Shown here: positions 20,327 through 29,911 of the stretch, in pieces
How positions within the stretch are numbered: the first letter of the stretch is position 1
Layout of the letters: every line of letters begins with the position of its first letter
Origin: Nocardioidaceae bacterium
GTDB taxonomy: Bacteria > Actinomycetota > Actinomycetes > Propionibacteriales > Nocardioidaceae
Length of the DNA: 64,000 nt
Direction: 5' to 3'
Assembly (NCBI GenBank): GCA_017744365.1
Contig: JAGIBL010000005.1
Coordinates: 228,411 to 292,410, forward strand
The notes under the pieces: generated by a model
Told to the model about the DNA's origin: nothing
Database searches by the model: none
The model's input: only the letters and a program-made list of their open reading frames with translations
Position numbers and translations under genes: made by a program

Positions 20327-21619
20327 TCAGAAGAGCTGCGCGGCGACCCCGAGCAGCACCGCCTCGGAGCCGGGCGGGCCGACCAGCTGCACCGCGACGC
20401 CGTCGCAGGGCACCGCGACCGCCGGGAAGCCGGCCAGGTTCCAGGCCGGCGTGAACGGGATCGACCGCGCCGAGGCCAGGTAGGTCGCCAGGTAGCCCTT
20501 CTCCGTCAGGGCCCCGGCAGGTCCGGGTCCGCGGGCGGTCACCGGCGTCACCAGCACGTCGTACGACGTGAAGAGCTCGTGCGCGCGCTCGGTCCACGCG
20601 CGGCCGTCGCCGGGTCCGCGCCGGCCCTTGCGCACGATCGCCCGGGTCCGCGGCTCCAACCGGTCCGGATCGAGGCCGAGGCGGGTCACCTCCTCGGCGA
20701 CCCCGGCGTGCCAGGACCGCCCCCAGGCGTTGAGCACGGTGGCCGGGTAGCGAGGATCGGCCTTGTCGACCAGGTGGCCGTGCTCGCGCAGGCGTGCGGC
20801 GGCCCGCTCGACCGCGGCCCGGCGCGGCGCGTCCGGCGGCCCGAGCGGCGACGGGCTGCGTACCGAGGTCGCGACCCGTAGCGAGCCCAGGTCGCCCGTC
20901 TCGACGGGGGTTCCGGTGAGAACCCCGTGGGCGAGGGCGACGTCGGCGACGGTCCGGCCGATCGGCCCGGCCACGGTCAGCCCGTACCAGTGCTCGGCGA
21001 CGCCCCCGGGCAGCGGCACCGCACCACGGGTCGGCTTGAGCCCGACCAGCCCGCAGTGCGCCGAGGGGATCCGGATCGAGCCGCCGCCGTCGGTCCCCAG
21101 CGCGACCGCCGCCATCCCGGCGGCGACCGCGGCGGCGCCTCCGCCGGTGGAGCCGCCCGGATCGCGGCCGGGGTCGAGCGGGTTGCGGGTGGCGCCGTAC
21201 GCGCGGGACGACGTGAAGCCCCAGACCGCCAGCTCGGGCAGCCGGGTGCTGCCGACCACGACCGCGCCGGCCGCGCGCACCCGGGCGACCAGCTCGTCGT
21301 CGGCCGGGGCCGGATCCTCGCTGGTGGCCGCGGACCCGTACCGCACCGGCGACCCGGCGATGGCCATGTTGTCCTTGATCGCCACCGGCACGCCCGCCAG
21401 CGGCAGCCGGTCGCGTTCAGGGCTCGCGTCGACGGCCGCCGCCTCGGCGAGGGCCTGCTCGGCCCGGACCGAGGCGAACGCGTTCAGGTCGGGGTCCAGC
21501 GCGGCGATCCTGTCGAGGTGGGCCTGGGCGACCTGCACCGCCGTACGGCGTCCGGCGCGCACGTCCGCGGCGATCGCGGACGCGGTCCCCGGGTCGTTCT
21601 CGCTCGTGGGCCCGCTCAT
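20327..21619 (-). CDS. amidase (amidase signature family)
   Basis: This 430-residue amidase-signature hydrolase keeps the whole Ser-cisSer-Lys triad: Lys in VAIKDNMA, cis-Ser in GGSTGGG, and the nucleophile in GTDGGGSIRIPS. The second residue after the first Ser is Thr where most members have Ser, which should be tolerated. The substrate is unknown: members cleave amides as different as acylamides, aryl amides and Gln-tRNA. No gatC or gatB is nearby, so it is not a GatA by context. It stands alone in orientation between the YCII gene and the divergent acyl-CoA synthetase. Confidence 0.88.
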   Translation of the reverse strand: MSGPTSENDPGTASAIAADVRAGRRTAVQVAQAHLDRIAALDPDLNAFASVRAEQALAEAAAVDASPERDRLPLAGVPVAIKDNMAIAGSPVRYGSAATSEDPAPADDELVARVRAAGAVVVGSTRLPELAVWGFTSSRAYGATRNPLDPGRDPGGSTGGGAAAVAAGMAAVALGTDGGGSIRIPSAHCGLVGLKPTRGAVPLPGGVAEHWYGLTVAGPIGRTVADVALAHGVLTGTPVETGDLGSLRVATSVRSPSPLGPPDAPRRAAVERAAARLREHGHLVDKADPRYPATVLNAWGRSWHAGVAEEVTRLGLDPDRLEPRTRAIVRKGRRGPGDGRAWTERAHELFTSYDVLVTPVTARGPGPAGALTEKGYLATYLASARSIPFTPAWNLAGFPAVAVPCDGVAVQLVGPPGSEAVLLGVAAQLF

Positions 21620-21789
21620 GGGCCCGAGCCAAGCACCGGCGGCGCGGCAGCGGCAATGGCCTGTTGTGACGGCTTGGTGACGCCGCCTCGTCGCAGAACG
21701 GGCCCGCTCCGCGGCCGATTCCTGGCTCTCGCCGGAGCGGTGATCTAGGTTACGTGCAGGCGTTGACCCCGAGCAGAAGGCAGATCCTC

Positions 21790-23619
21790 ATGTCCCCGGT
21801 CGTCCGAGACACCTCCTTCATCGACAAGCGCTCGCCGAACATGGCGGCGCAGTTCCGGGAGCGGGTCGCCAAGACCCCGAACCTGGAGGCGTTCCGGTTC
21901 CCGGTGGCCGACGGGCAGCCCTGGAAGTCGATCACCTGGCAGGAGGCCGGTGACCGGGTCGAGCGGCTCGCGGCCGGACTGCTCGCGCTCGGGATCGAGT
22001 CCGAGCAGCGGGTCGGGATCGCGGCCAGCACCCGGGTGGAGTGGATCGAGGCCGACCTCGCGGTGATGTGCGCGGGCGCCGCGACCACGACCGTGTACCC
22101 CTCGACGATGGCCGCCGACGTGGCCTACATCCTGGCCGACTCCGAGTCCCGGGTCGTCTTCGCCGAGGACGACGAGCAGGTCGGCAAGCTGCGCGAGCAC
22201 AAGGCCGAGCTGCCCAAGCTGGAGAAGGTCGTCGTCTTCGAGGGGACCACCGACGGCGACTGGGTGATCGGGCTCGACGACCTGGCCGCACTGGGGGAGA
22301 AGCACCTGGCCGAGCACCCGGACGCGGTCGACAAGGCGGTCGAGGCGATCGGTCCCGACCAGCTGGCCACGCTGATCTACACCTCCGGCACCACCGGGCG
22401 GCCCAAGGGCGTCCGGCTGCGGCACTCCTCCTGGACCTACGAGGGCGCCGCGATCCAGTCCCAGGGGATCCTCGACGAGAACGACCTGCAGTTCCTCTGG
22501 CTGCCGATGGCGCACTCGTTCGGCAAGGTGCTGCTCTCCACCCAGCTGGCCTGCGGGTTCGCGACCGCGGTCGACGGCCGGGTGGACAAGATCATCGACA
22601 ACCTGGCGATCGTGAAGCCGACCTTCATGGGTGCCGCGCCACGGATCTTCGAGAAGGCCTACGCGCGCATCATCACCATGCAGGAGGCCGAGGGCGGCCT
22701 CAAGCTCAAGATCTTCAGCACCGCCTTCGAGGTCGGCAAGAAGGTCGACGCCCTGACGCTCGCCGGCAAGCCGGTGCCACCGCTGCTCAAGCTGCAGCAC
22801 GCGCTGTTCGACCGGCTGGTGTTCAGCAAGATCCGGGACCGCTTCGGTGGCCGGGTGCGGTTCTTCATCTCCGGCTCGGCCGCGCTCAACCGCGAGATCG
22901 CCGAGTGGTTCCACGCCGCCGGCATCCTCATCCTCGAGGGCTACGGCCTGACCGAGACCTCGGCGGGCGCCTTCGTGAACCACCCCGACGAGTACAAGAT
23001 CGGCACCGTCGGCCCGGTGTTCCCGGGCGGCCAGGTGCGGCTCGGCGAGAACGACGAGATCGAGATCAAGGGCCCGAACGTGATGGACGGGTACCACAAC
23101 CTGCCCGAGGAGACCGCCGCGTCGCTGACCGAGGACGGCTGGCTCAAGACCGGCGACAAGGGGTCCCTCGACGCCGACGGCTTCCTCACCATCACCGGCC
23201 GGATCAAGGAGCTCTTCAAGACCTCGGGTGGCAAGTACGTCGCGCCGCCGGCGATCGAGGCCAAGTTCAAGGCGCTGTGCCCGTACGTCAGCCAGTTCAT
23301 GGTCTTCGGCAACGAGCGCAACTACGTGATCGCGCTGGTCACCCTCGACCCGGACGCGATCGCCGGCTGGGCCGCGGAGAACGGCAAGGGCGGGGCGTCG
23401 TACACCGATCTGGTCCGGCTGCCCGAGGTGCGCACGATGGTCCAGGAGTACGTCGACCAGCTCAACACCCAGCTCAACCGCTGGGAGACGATCAAGAAGT
23501 TCGAGATCCTCGACCACGACCTGACCATCGAGTCCGGCGAGCTGACCCCGTCGCTCAAGGTGAAGCGCAACGTCGTGGAGACCAACAACCAGGCGCTGAT
23601 CGACGGCCTGTATGCCTGA
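21790..23619 (+). CDS. long-chain acyl-CoA synthetase (AMP-binding, FadD15-like)
   Basis: This adenylate-forming enzyme activates fatty acids as acyl-CoA. The 609-residue protein has the P-loop LIYTSGTTGRPKG, the YGLTETS block and the GWLKTGDKG hinge, ending with the catalytic-lysine segment SLKVKRNVV. The length and the LWLPMAHSFGKV block match the FadD15/FACS group. ATG 21790 follows AGAAGG by about 9 bases. A TAGGTT box at 21745-21750 may be the -10. hemW follows after 13 bases. Confidence 0.9.
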   Translation: MSPVVRDTSFIDKRSPNMAAQFRERVAKTPNLEAFRFPVADGQPWKSITWQEAGDRVERLAAGLLALGIESEQRVGIAASTRVEWIEADLAVMCAGAATTTVYPSTMAADVAYILADSESRVVFAEDDEQVGKLREHKAELPKLEKVVVFEGTTDGDWVIGLDDLAALGEKHLAEHPDAVDKAVEAIGPDQLATLIYTSGTTGRPKGVRLRHSSWTYEGAAIQSQGILDENDLQFLWLPMAHSFGKVLLSTQLACGFATAVDGRVDKIIDNLAIVKPTFMGAAPRIFEKAYARIITMQEAEGGLKLKIFSTAFEVGKKVDALTLAGKPVPPLLKLQHALFDRLVFSKIRDRFGGRVRFFISGSAALNREIAEWFHAAGILILEGYGLTETSAGAFVNHPDEYKIGTVGPVFPGGQVRLGENDEIEIKGPNVMDGYHNLPEETAASLTEDGWLKTGDKGSLDADGFLTITGRIKELFKTSGGKYVAPPAIEAKFKALCPYVSQFMVFGNERNYVIALVTLDPDAIAGWAAENGKGGASYTDLVRLPEVRTMVQEYVDQLNTQLNRWETIKKFEILDHDLTIESGELTPSLKVKRNVVETNNQALIDGLYA

Positions 23620-23632
23620 GTAACCTCGGGGA

Positions 23633-24835
23633 GTGCCCTCCACTCTTCCCGACGGCGACGTCGCGCCTGCCGACGGCTCGCTCCCGGCCTCCGTGCTGTC
23701 CGAGCTGCCGACGCGTTCGCTGGGCGCGTACGTGCACGTCCCGTTCTGCGCGGTCCGGTGCGGCTACTGCGACTTCAACACCTACACCGCCACCGAGCTC
23801 GGGCCCGGCGCCTCGCAGGCGACCTACGCCGCGACCGCGGTGCGCGAGATGGAGCTGCTCGCCGGGGTGCTTCCCGGGGCGCCGGCGCTGAGCACGGTGT
23901 TCTTCGGCGGCGGCACCCCGACGCTGCTGCCCAGCGCCGACCTGGTCCGGCTGCTCGACGGGCTGCGGACGTCGTACGGGCTGGCGGCGGACGCTGAGGT
24001 GACCACCGAGGCGAACCCGGACAGCGTCACGCCCGACAGCCTGGCCGAGCTCCGGGCCGGCGGGTTCACCCGGATCTCCTTCGGGATGCAGTCCGCGGTG
24101 CCCTCGGTCCTGGCCGTGCTCGATCGGACCCACGACCCCGAGCGGGTACCGCGTGCGGTGGGCTGGGCGCGCGAGGCGGGCTTCGACCAGATCAGCCTCG
24201 ACCTGATCTACGGCACCCCGGGGGAGAGCGTCGCGGACTGGCGGACCTCCGTCGAGGCGGCCCTGGCCTGCGAGCCGGACCACGTCTCGGCGTACTCGCT
24301 GATCGTCGAGGAGGGCACCGCGCTGGCCCGGCAGGTCCGCTCCGGGGTGCTGCCGATGCCCGACGAGGACGACCTCGCCGAGAAGTACGTGCTGGCCGAC
24401 GAGCTGCTGGAGGCCGCCGGATTCGGCTGGTACGAGGTCTCCAACTGGGCACGTGACCGGGCCGCGCGGTGCCGTCACAACGAGCTCTACTGGACCTCGC
24501 AGCACTGGCTGGGAATCGGCCCGGGGGCGCACGCGCACGTGGGCGGGGTGCGGTGGTGGAACGTCAAGCACCCGGCCGCGTACGCCGCTCGGCTGGCCGC
24601 GGGGGAGTCGCCCGCCCACGCCCGCGAGACCCTCGACGCCTCGACGCGTCTGGTGGAGCGGGTCCTGCTGGAGGTGCGGCTGCGCGACGGGATCGCCACG
24701 GGCGACCTGCCGGACGTCACCCGGATCGAGCCGGTGCTCGCCGACGGACTCGCGTACGTCGAGGGCGACCGTCTCGTGCTGACCCAGCGAGGTCGCCTGC
24801 TCGCGGACGCCGTGGTCCGGGACTTGCTCGACTAG
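23633..24835 (+). CDS. hemW: radical SAM protein HemW (heme chaperone)
   Basis: The 400-residue radical SAM protein has the cluster motif CAVRCGYCDF near residue 40 (CxxxCxxC), the GGGTPTLL motif, and the HemW C-terminal domain (RHNELYWTSQHWLGIGPGAHA). HemW, formerly annotated as oxygen-independent coproporphyrinogen oxidase, binds and transfers heme. A fourth Cys/Asn pattern that would make it HemN is absent. It starts with GTG 23633. The last 4 bases overlap the convergent DUF3097 gene. Confidence 0.92.
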   Translation: MPSTLPDGDVAPADGSLPASVLSELPTRSLGAYVHVPFCAVRCGYCDFNTYTATELGPGASQATYAATAVREMELLAGVLPGAPALSTVFFGGGTPTLLPSADLVRLLDGLRTSYGLAADAEVTTEANPDSVTPDSLAELRAGGFTRISFGMQSAVPSVLAVLDRTHDPERVPRAVGWAREAGFDQISLDLIYGTPGESVADWRTSVEAALACEPDHVSAYSLIVEEGTALARQVRSGVLPMPDEDDLAEKYVLADELLEAAGFGWYEVSNWARDRAARCRHNELYWTSQHWLGIGPGAHAHVGGVRWWNVKHPAAYAARLAAGESPAHARETLDASTRLVERVLLEVRLRDGIATGDLPDVTRIEPVLADGLAYVEGDRLVLTQRGRLLADAVVRDLLD

Positions 24836-25677
24836 TCGACCGTCACGAAGTCGATCAGCTCCTCGACGCGCCCCAGCAGCGCCGGGTCGAGGTCGGCGTA
24901 CGAGGACACCTTCGAGAGGATGTGCTTCCAGGCCCGGGCGATGTCGGCCTGGTCGCGGTGCGGCCAGCCGAACGCCTGGCAGACGCCCTTCTTCCACTCC
25001 AGGGTGCGCGGCACCGTGGGCCACGCGTCCTTGCCGAGGCGTTCCGGCTTCACCGCCGCCCAGATGTCGATGAACGGGTGCCCGACGATCAGCACGTGCT
25101 GCCCGAGGGGGGACTTCGCCACCGACTGCGCGATCCGGCTCTCCTTGGACCCGGGCACCAGGTGGTCGACGAGCACGCCGACACGGCGCTGCGGGCCGGG
25201 CCGGAACGCGCGCAGGTGCTCGGGCAGGTCGTCGACGCCGTCGAGGTACTCGACGACGACGCCCTCGATGCGCAGGTCCGCGCCCCACACCTTCTCGACG
25301 AGCTCGGCGTCGTGGCGGCCCTCGACGAAGATCCGGCTGGCCCGGGCGACGCGGGCCTGAGCGCCCTCGACGGCCACCGAGCCGGACGCGGTCCGGGTCG
25401 GCTTCTCCGGTCCCTTGCGGGTCGGCGCGACCAGCACCACCGGCTTGCCCTCGAGCAGGAACCCGGGCCCGAGCGGGAAGGTGCGGCGCCGGTTGAGGCG
25501 GTCCTCGAGGATCATCGTGCCGAGGTCGCGCTCGACCTTGACGACCTCGCCGCACCAGCCGGTGACCACCTCCTCGACGACCATGCCGAGGGTGGCCGGG
25601 GTCTCGACGGCACGGCCGTTCTTCGGGGCGCGCCAGTCCGAGGAGAGGACGTCGGATCCATACCTGTCGAAGGTCAC
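24832..25677 (-). CDS. DUF3097 family protein
   Basis: The 281-residue protein is conserved in actinobacteria and usually next to hemW, as here. It has a beta-rich N-terminal part (VVEEVVTGWCGEVVKVERD) and a middle region RIFVEGRHDAELVEKVWG that looks like a Toprim-type nucleotide-handling fold (conserved Glu, then LVDHLVPGSKE with an Asp). GHPFIDIWAAVKP follows. The biochemical role is not known. Confidence 0.85.
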   Translation of the reverse strand: MTFDRYGSDVLSSDWRAPKNGRAVETPATLGMVVEEVVTGWCGEVVKVERDLGTMILEDRLNRRRTFPLGPGFLLEGKPVVLVAPTRKGPEKPTRTASGSVAVEGAQARVARASRIFVEGRHDAELVEKVWGADLRIEGVVVEYLDGVDDLPEHLRAFRPGPQRRVGVLVDHLVPGSKESRIAQSVAKSPLGQHVLIVGHPFIDIWAAVKPERLGKDAWPTVPRTLEWKKGVCQAFGWPHRDQADIARAWKHILSKVSSYADLDPALLGRVEELIDFVTVD

Positions 25678-25741
25678 CGGACGACGCTACGCAGCCGGGT
25701 TCCCTGGGTCACGGAGGCGCGCGCAGGCTACGGTCGAGACC

Positions 25742-26881
25742 ATGACGCGTAGGTCTTGGGCAGTCGTCGTCCCCCTCCTCGCCACCGCGCTCGCGGTCGT
25801 CCTGGGAGTGCTCTCCCCGGCCCGCGCGGCCGCTCCGGGTGCGCCGGTGAACACGGTCCCGCCGAGCATCTCGGGAACGCCGCAGGTCGGTGTGGTGCTG
25901 ACAGCCGACCCGGGCACCTGGTCGCCCGAGGCCGACCTCTACCGCTACACGTGGCTGCGCGACGGCGTGGCGGTGGGCCCCGAAGTCTGGTCGACGCCGA
26001 CGTACCGGCTCGTGGCCGCGGACCAAGGTCACCGGATCTCCGTCCAGGTCCGCGCGCACAACACCTCCGGCGACTCCGACCCGGTTGTCTCGCCGGAGAC
26101 CACCGTCGTCGCTCCCGGTCGCTTCACCGTCAGCACGCGGCCGGGCGTGGCCGGCGTACGACGCTGGGACCGGACCCTGACCGCACGCCCGGGCACCTGG
26201 TCGCCGGCCCCGGCGCTGATCCGCTACCAGTGGTTCCGCGACACCACCCCGATCAAGGGCGCGGTGCGCACGACGTACCGGCTGCGGGTCGCCGACTTCG
26301 GGCACCGGATCAACCTGCGCGTGACCGGGTTCCGCACCGGCTACGTCACCGGCGTGGCCTGGTCGGGCGCGACCGGGCGGATCGACCACCGGGTCGGCGT
26401 GCGCAAGCGGTTCACCTACTCGATCACCACCCGCGGCCGGATCACCGCGAACCTGGCCACCTTCGCCCAGCAGGCCGCGCAGACCTTCGCCGACCCGCGA
26501 GGCTGGCGCTCGGCCGGCTACCAGTTCACCCGGGTCGCGCGCGGCGGCGACTTCACCCTGGTCCTCTCCGAGGCGAGCAGGCTGCCCTCCTTCGGGCCGC
26601 CGTGCAGCAGCATGTGGTCCTGCCGGTCGGGGCGGTTCGTGATCATCAACCAGACCCGCTGGCTGCACGCGTCTCCCGCGTGGAACGCCGCGCACCTGCC
26701 GCTGCGCGACTACCGCCACATGGTCGTCGACCACGAGACCGGTCACTGGCTGGGGCACCGGCACTCCTCGTGCCCGGGGAAGGGCCGGCCGGCCCCGGTG
26801 ATGATGCAGCAGTCCAAGGGACTCAACGGCTGCCGGTTCAACCCGTTCCCGCTGCCGAGCGAGCGCTGGACCAGCAGGTAG
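25742..26881 (+). CDS. secreted DUF3152 protein with two Ig-like repeats
   Basis: The 379-residue protein opens with a signal peptide (positive MTRRS, hydrophobic core, ARAAAPG cleavage region). Two beta-sandwich repeats of about 90 residues follow; each begins near GxxLTAxPGTWSP and contains Y(T/Q)W(L/F)RD. The C-terminal DUF3152 domain has a zinc-protease-like motif HETGHWLGHRH and two Cys pairs. It is therefore probably an extracytoplasmic metallopeptidase; activity is inferred from the motif. A TACGGT box 7 bases before ATG suggests leaderless transcription. Confidence 0.82.
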   Translation: MTRRSWAVVVPLLATALAVVLGVLSPARAAAPGAPVNTVPPSISGTPQVGVVLTADPGTWSPEADLYRYTWLRDGVAVGPEVWSTPTYRLVAADQGHRISVQVRAHNTSGDSDPVVSPETTVVAPGRFTVSTRPGVAGVRRWDRTLTARPGTWSPAPALIRYQWFRDTTPIKGAVRTTYRLRVADFGHRINLRVTGFRTGYVTGVAWSGATGRIDHRVGVRKRFTYSITTRGRITANLATFAQQAAQTFADPRGWRSAGYQFTRVARGGDFTLVLSEASRLPSFGPPCSSMWSCRSGRFVIINQTRWLHASPAWNAAHLPLRDYRHMVVDHETGHWLGHRHSSCPGKGRPAPVMMQQSKGLNGCRFNPFPLPSERWTSR

Positions 26882-26907
26882 CCGGAATATCTCCTTGCGT
26901 CTCGAAC

Positions 26908-26927
26908 GTTCGCGATATATCGTGAAC
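26908..26927. promoter_or_regulatory. candidate PadR operator
   Basis: GTTCGCGATA (26908-26917) meets TATCGTGAAC (26918-26927), an inverted repeat with one mismatched pair in an unusually AT-rich stretch, followed by a related ACATATCGAG. It lies 62 bases upstream of padR. PadR proteins commonly bind AT-centred dyads in their own promoters. Confidence 0.5.
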
Positions 26928-26989
26928 ATATCGAGAAGTTACGGCGCGCTCCAAGAGCGCCGCCTCGATCCACAGCAAGGAGAAACACC

Positions 26990-27649
26990 ATGTACCGCAC
27001 CAACGAGAAGACCTGGGCTCAGTTCGAGCCCGTACGACGCCAGCGCGGCCACGGCCGCGGGGGCCACGGCCGTCGCGAGTTCGGCGGTCCTCCGTGGGGC
27101 GGCCCGCCGCCGTGGGTCGCCCAGATGTTCGGCCCGCAGTGGGGCGGTCAGCCGGGAGGTCGCGGCTCGCGTCGCGCCCGGGTCCGCCGCGGTGACGTCC
27201 GGGGCGCGATCCTCGACGTCCTCGCCACCGCGACCGAGCCGCTGAACGGCTACCAGGTCATCCAGCAGATCGCCGAGCGCAGCAACGGCGCCTGGAAGCC
27301 CAGTCCGGGCTCGGTCTACCCGACCGTCGCCCAGCTGGTCGACGAGGGCCTGGTCGAGGACGCCCCGACCGGACGCAAGACGCTGCAGCTCACCGAGACG
27401 GGCCGTGCGTACGTCGCCGAGCACGCCGAGGAGCTGGCCGCGATCTGGGCCACCTTCGACGAGGAGGGCCCCGAGGACGCCGCCGACTTCCGGCAGGTGA
27501 TCCAGCAGACCGTGGCCGCGATCGTGCAGATCGCCTCGACCGGGACGCCCGCCCAGCGGGACCGGGCGGTGGAGATCCTCGCCGAGACCCGCCGCAAGCT
27601 CTACGGGCTCCTCGCCGAGGGCCCCGACGCCGCCGAGGAGGAGCGATGA
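26990..27649 (+). CDS. PadR family transcriptional regulator
   Basis: The 219-residue protein has a Gly/His/Trp/Pro-rich N-terminal tail of about 60 residues, then the PadR winged helix (RGAILDVLATATEPLNGYQVIQQIAERS, PSPGSVYPTVAQLVDEGLV) and a C-terminal dimerisation region. PadR proteins are usually repressors that respond to small ligands. AAGGAG stands 7 bases before ATG. The downstream gene overlaps by 4 bases and encodes a small membrane protein, a common PadR partner layout. Confidence 0.87.
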   Translation: MYRTNEKTWAQFEPVRRQRGHGRGGHGRREFGGPPWGGPPPWVAQMFGPQWGGQPGGRGSRRARVRRGDVRGAILDVLATATEPLNGYQVIQQIAERSNGAWKPSPGSVYPTVAQLVDEGLVEDAPTGRKTLQLTETGRAYVAEHAEELAAIWATFDEEGPEDAADFRQVIQQTVAAIVQIASTGTPAQRDRAVEILAETRRKLYGLLAEGPDAAEEER

Positions 27650-27912
27650 ACGAGCAGGAGAGCTGGTCGGCCGGCTACCAGGCCGGCTGGGACGCGCGTG
27701 ACCAGGCAGGCCCGCCGGCCTGGCGAGGCCGAGGCTGGCACGGAGGCTGGCACCGGGGCTGGTTCCCGGTCCCGTTCCTCCCGCTGGTCATCTTCCTGGG
27801 CGTGCTCGCCGCGGTGACCCACACCTGGTGGGTGCTGCTCGGCATCCCGGTCCTCTGGCTGCTCACCGCCCCGCTGCGGCGCCGCCGCTGGGCATCTCGG
27901 GGCTACTGCTAG
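27646..27912 (+). CDS. small Trp-rich membrane protein
   Basis: The 88-residue protein has no named family. Its hydrophilic, Trp/Gly-rich N-terminus (AGYQAGWDARDQ, RGWHGGWHRGW) is followed by one long or two short membrane helices (PFLPLVIFLGVLAAV, WWVLLGIPVLWLL) and a basic tail. It overlaps padR by 4 bases (ATGA), so it is cotranslated. It overlaps the convergent MBL gene by 4 bases at its 3' end. Confidence 0.7.
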   Translation: MNEQESWSAGYQAGWDARDQAGPPAWRGRGWHGGWHRGWFPVPFLPLVIFLGVLAAVTHTWWVLLGIPVLWLLTAPLRRRRWASRGYC

Positions 27913-28784
27913 ATCAGGGGCAACCGCTTCTGCGCTCGGGGGAGGTGCTCGTAGCCACGCCGTACGGCGTCCGCGAGCTCCTCCCTCGGGTAGGGCCAGT
28001 CGGCCGCGTCGAGGGCCTGGCCGACCGGGACTCCCCGGGAGGCCAGGTCCCTGATCGTCTCCGCGACGACGCCGATCGCGGCCCGCTGGTTCTCGACGAA
28101 CGTGCGGTCGACCGGGGCTCCGTGACCGGGGACGACGACGGTGTCCGGGGTGACCAGGTTGAGCACCAGGTCGAGGGTGGCCGGCCAGTCCATCGGGTAG
28201 CAGTCGGCGCCGAACCCCGGCACGCCCTGGCGCAGCGCCGACTCCTCGACCAGGTCGCCGGCGAGCAGGACGTCCGGGTCGGTGCTGGTTCCCGGGATCC
28301 GCACGACGAGGTCGCCGCCGGTGTGCCCGCGGCCGGGATGGATCAGCTCGAGCGCGCGGTCGCCGAGATCGAGGACCGCCGCGGACGAGAAGGTGTGGTC
28401 GGCCGGCACGATCTCGGTCGCGAGCACCTCGGCCGCGTGCGGGTCGTCCGGCTCGTCGTCGTACCGGCTCTTGATCCGCTCGCCCGCCGGGAGGGTGTGC
28501 TCGGCGGCCCACTCGTGCGCGTGGATCGGGACCTCGCCGTACGCCTCGCGCAGCACCCCGTTACCGAAGGTGTGGTCGAAGTGCTCGTGGGTGTTGACGA
28601 CCGCCACGACCTCGCCGGCACCCAGGCGCCGTACGTCGTCCACGACCACCCGCGCGGCGGTCGCCGAGGCGTGCGTGTCCACCACGACCAGGCCACCAGA
28701 ACCGCCGATCACGCTGACGTTGACGTCGAACCAGTCGTACCGTGCCACCCAGACCCGGTCCCCGACCTCCGTGAAGACACCCAC
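27909..28784 (-). CDS. MBL-fold metallo-hydrolase
   Basis: The 291-residue protein has the metallo-beta-lactamase zinc motif NTHEHFDH (HxHxDH variant), the GRGHTGGD histidine loop, DVLLAGDLVEE and VVPGHGAPV. It resembles the group of general hydrolases near hydroxyacylglutathione hydrolases and quinoprotein-relay MBL proteins. The substrate is unknown. GTG 28784 is chosen because a TAGGGT box (28792-28797 on this strand) ends exactly 7 bases before it and the homologous region (GVFTEVGDRVW) begins there. Confidence 0.82.
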   Translation of the reverse strand: MGVFTEVGDRVWVARYDWFDVNVSVIGGSGGLVVVDTHASATAARVVVDDVRRLGAGEVVAVVNTHEHFDHTFGNGVLREAYGEVPIHAHEWAAEHTLPAGERIKSRYDDEPDDPHAAEVLATEIVPADHTFSSAAVLDLGDRALELIHPGRGHTGGDLVVRIPGTSTDPDVLLAGDLVEESALRQGVPGFGADCYPMDWPATLDLVLNLVTPDTVVVPGHGAPVDRTFVENQRAAIGVVAETIRDLASRGVPVGQALDAADWPYPREELADAVRRGYEHLPRAQKRLPLI

Positions 28785-28822
28785 GACGGACACCCTAGGG
28801 GCCGCGCACGCGACTAGTAGAC

Positions 28823-28849
28823 TTGGCACTCAACACGCCGGAGTGCCAA
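28823..28849. promoter_or_regulatory. CIRCE operator (HrcA site)
   Basis: TTGGCACTC, 9 bases, GAGTGCCAA. This is the CIRCE consensus (TTAGCACTC-N9-GAGTGCTAA) with one symmetric change in each arm; the arms extend to 11 bp. It stands 20 bases before hrcA, so HrcA should repress its own operon. Confidence 0.92.
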
Positions 28850-28868
28850 GTCCAGAGGGGAGGCCGAC

Positions 28869-29888
28869 GTGACCGAGGAGCGCAAGCTCGCCGTCCTGCG
28901 TGCCATCGTCGAGGACTACGTCTCCACCCAGGAGCCCGTCGGCAGCAAGACGCTGGTCGAGCGGCACCGGCTCGGGGTCTCCCCGGCGACCGTGCGCAAC
29001 GACATGGCGGCGCTGGAGGAGGAGGGGCTGATCGCCCAGCCGCACACCAGCGCGGGCCGGATCCCCACCGACAAGGGGTACCGCTTCTTCGTCGACCGGC
29101 TGACCACGATCAAGGCGATGTCGGCGGCCGAGAAGCGCGCGATCGCCGGCTTCCTCGAGGGCGCCCACGACCTCGACGACGTGGTGCAGCGCAGCGTCCG
29201 GCTGCTCGCCCAGCTGACCCAGCAGGTCGCGATCGTGCAGTACCCGACGCTGGCGCGCTCCACCGTCCGCCACGTCGAGCTCGTCGCGCTGAGCAGCAAC
29301 CGGCTGCTCGCGGTGCTGATCCTCTCCACCGGCCGGGTCGAGCAGCGCGTCATCGAGATCCCCGTCGAGCTGACCGACGAGCTGCTCTCCGAGCTCCGGC
29401 TGCGGATCAACACCGCCGCCGTCGGCGGCCGGATCACCGACGCCGCGGACGCGCTCGGCGACCTGCCCGAGGCGGTCGCGCCGCACGACCGGCGCACCTA
29501 CACGGTCGTCGTGGCCGCGCTCGTCGAGGCGATGTCCGACCACCGGTCCGACGAGCGGGTCGCGGTCGGCGGCACCGCCAACCTGGCCCGCTTCGGCGAC
29601 TCGTTCGACAGCACCATCAAGCCGATGCTGGAGGCGCTCGAGGAGCACGTGGTGCTGCTCAAGCTCCTCGGCGAGGCGACCACCCCGGCGCACGTGACCG
29701 TGCGCATCGGCCACGAGGGTCCCTACGACCAGCTGGCCAGCACCTCGGTGGTCGCGGCCGGGTACGGCGCCATCGATGCGGTCTCGGCGCTCGGCGTGGT
29801 CGGCCCGACCCGGATGGACTACCCCGGCACGATGGCCGCCGTGCGCGCGGTCGCCCGCTACGTCTCCTCCTACCTCGAAGAAGCCTGA
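28869..29888 (+). CDS. hrcA: heat-inducible transcription repressor HrcA
   Basis: HrcA binds CIRCE and represses chaperone genes; GroEL keeps it active. The 339-residue protein has the N-terminal winged helix ([34 protein letters not shown]), the [17 protein letters not shown] signature and the C-terminal dimer/core domain. GTG 28869 follows GGGGAGG at 5 bases. dnaJ follows after 23 bases. Confidence 0.95.
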   Translation: MTEERKLAVLRAIVEDYVSTQEPVGSKTLVERHRLGVSPATVRNDMAALEEEGLIAQPHTSAGRIPTDKGYRFFVDRLTTIKAMSAAEKRAIAGFLEGAHDLDDVVQRSVRLLAQLTQQVAIVQYPTLARSTVRHVELVALSSNRLLAVLILSTGRVEQRVIEIPVELTDELLSELRLRINTAAVGGRITDAADALGDLPEAVAPHDRRTYTVVVAALVEAMSDHRSDERVAVGGTANLARFGDSFDSTIKPMLEALEEHVVLLKLLGEATTPAHVTVRIGHEGPYDQLASTSVVAAGYGAIDAVSALGVVGPTRMDYPGTMAAVRAVARYVSSYLEEA

Positions 29889-29911
29889 AGCAAGGACCCG
29901 TGACCCCAGGT

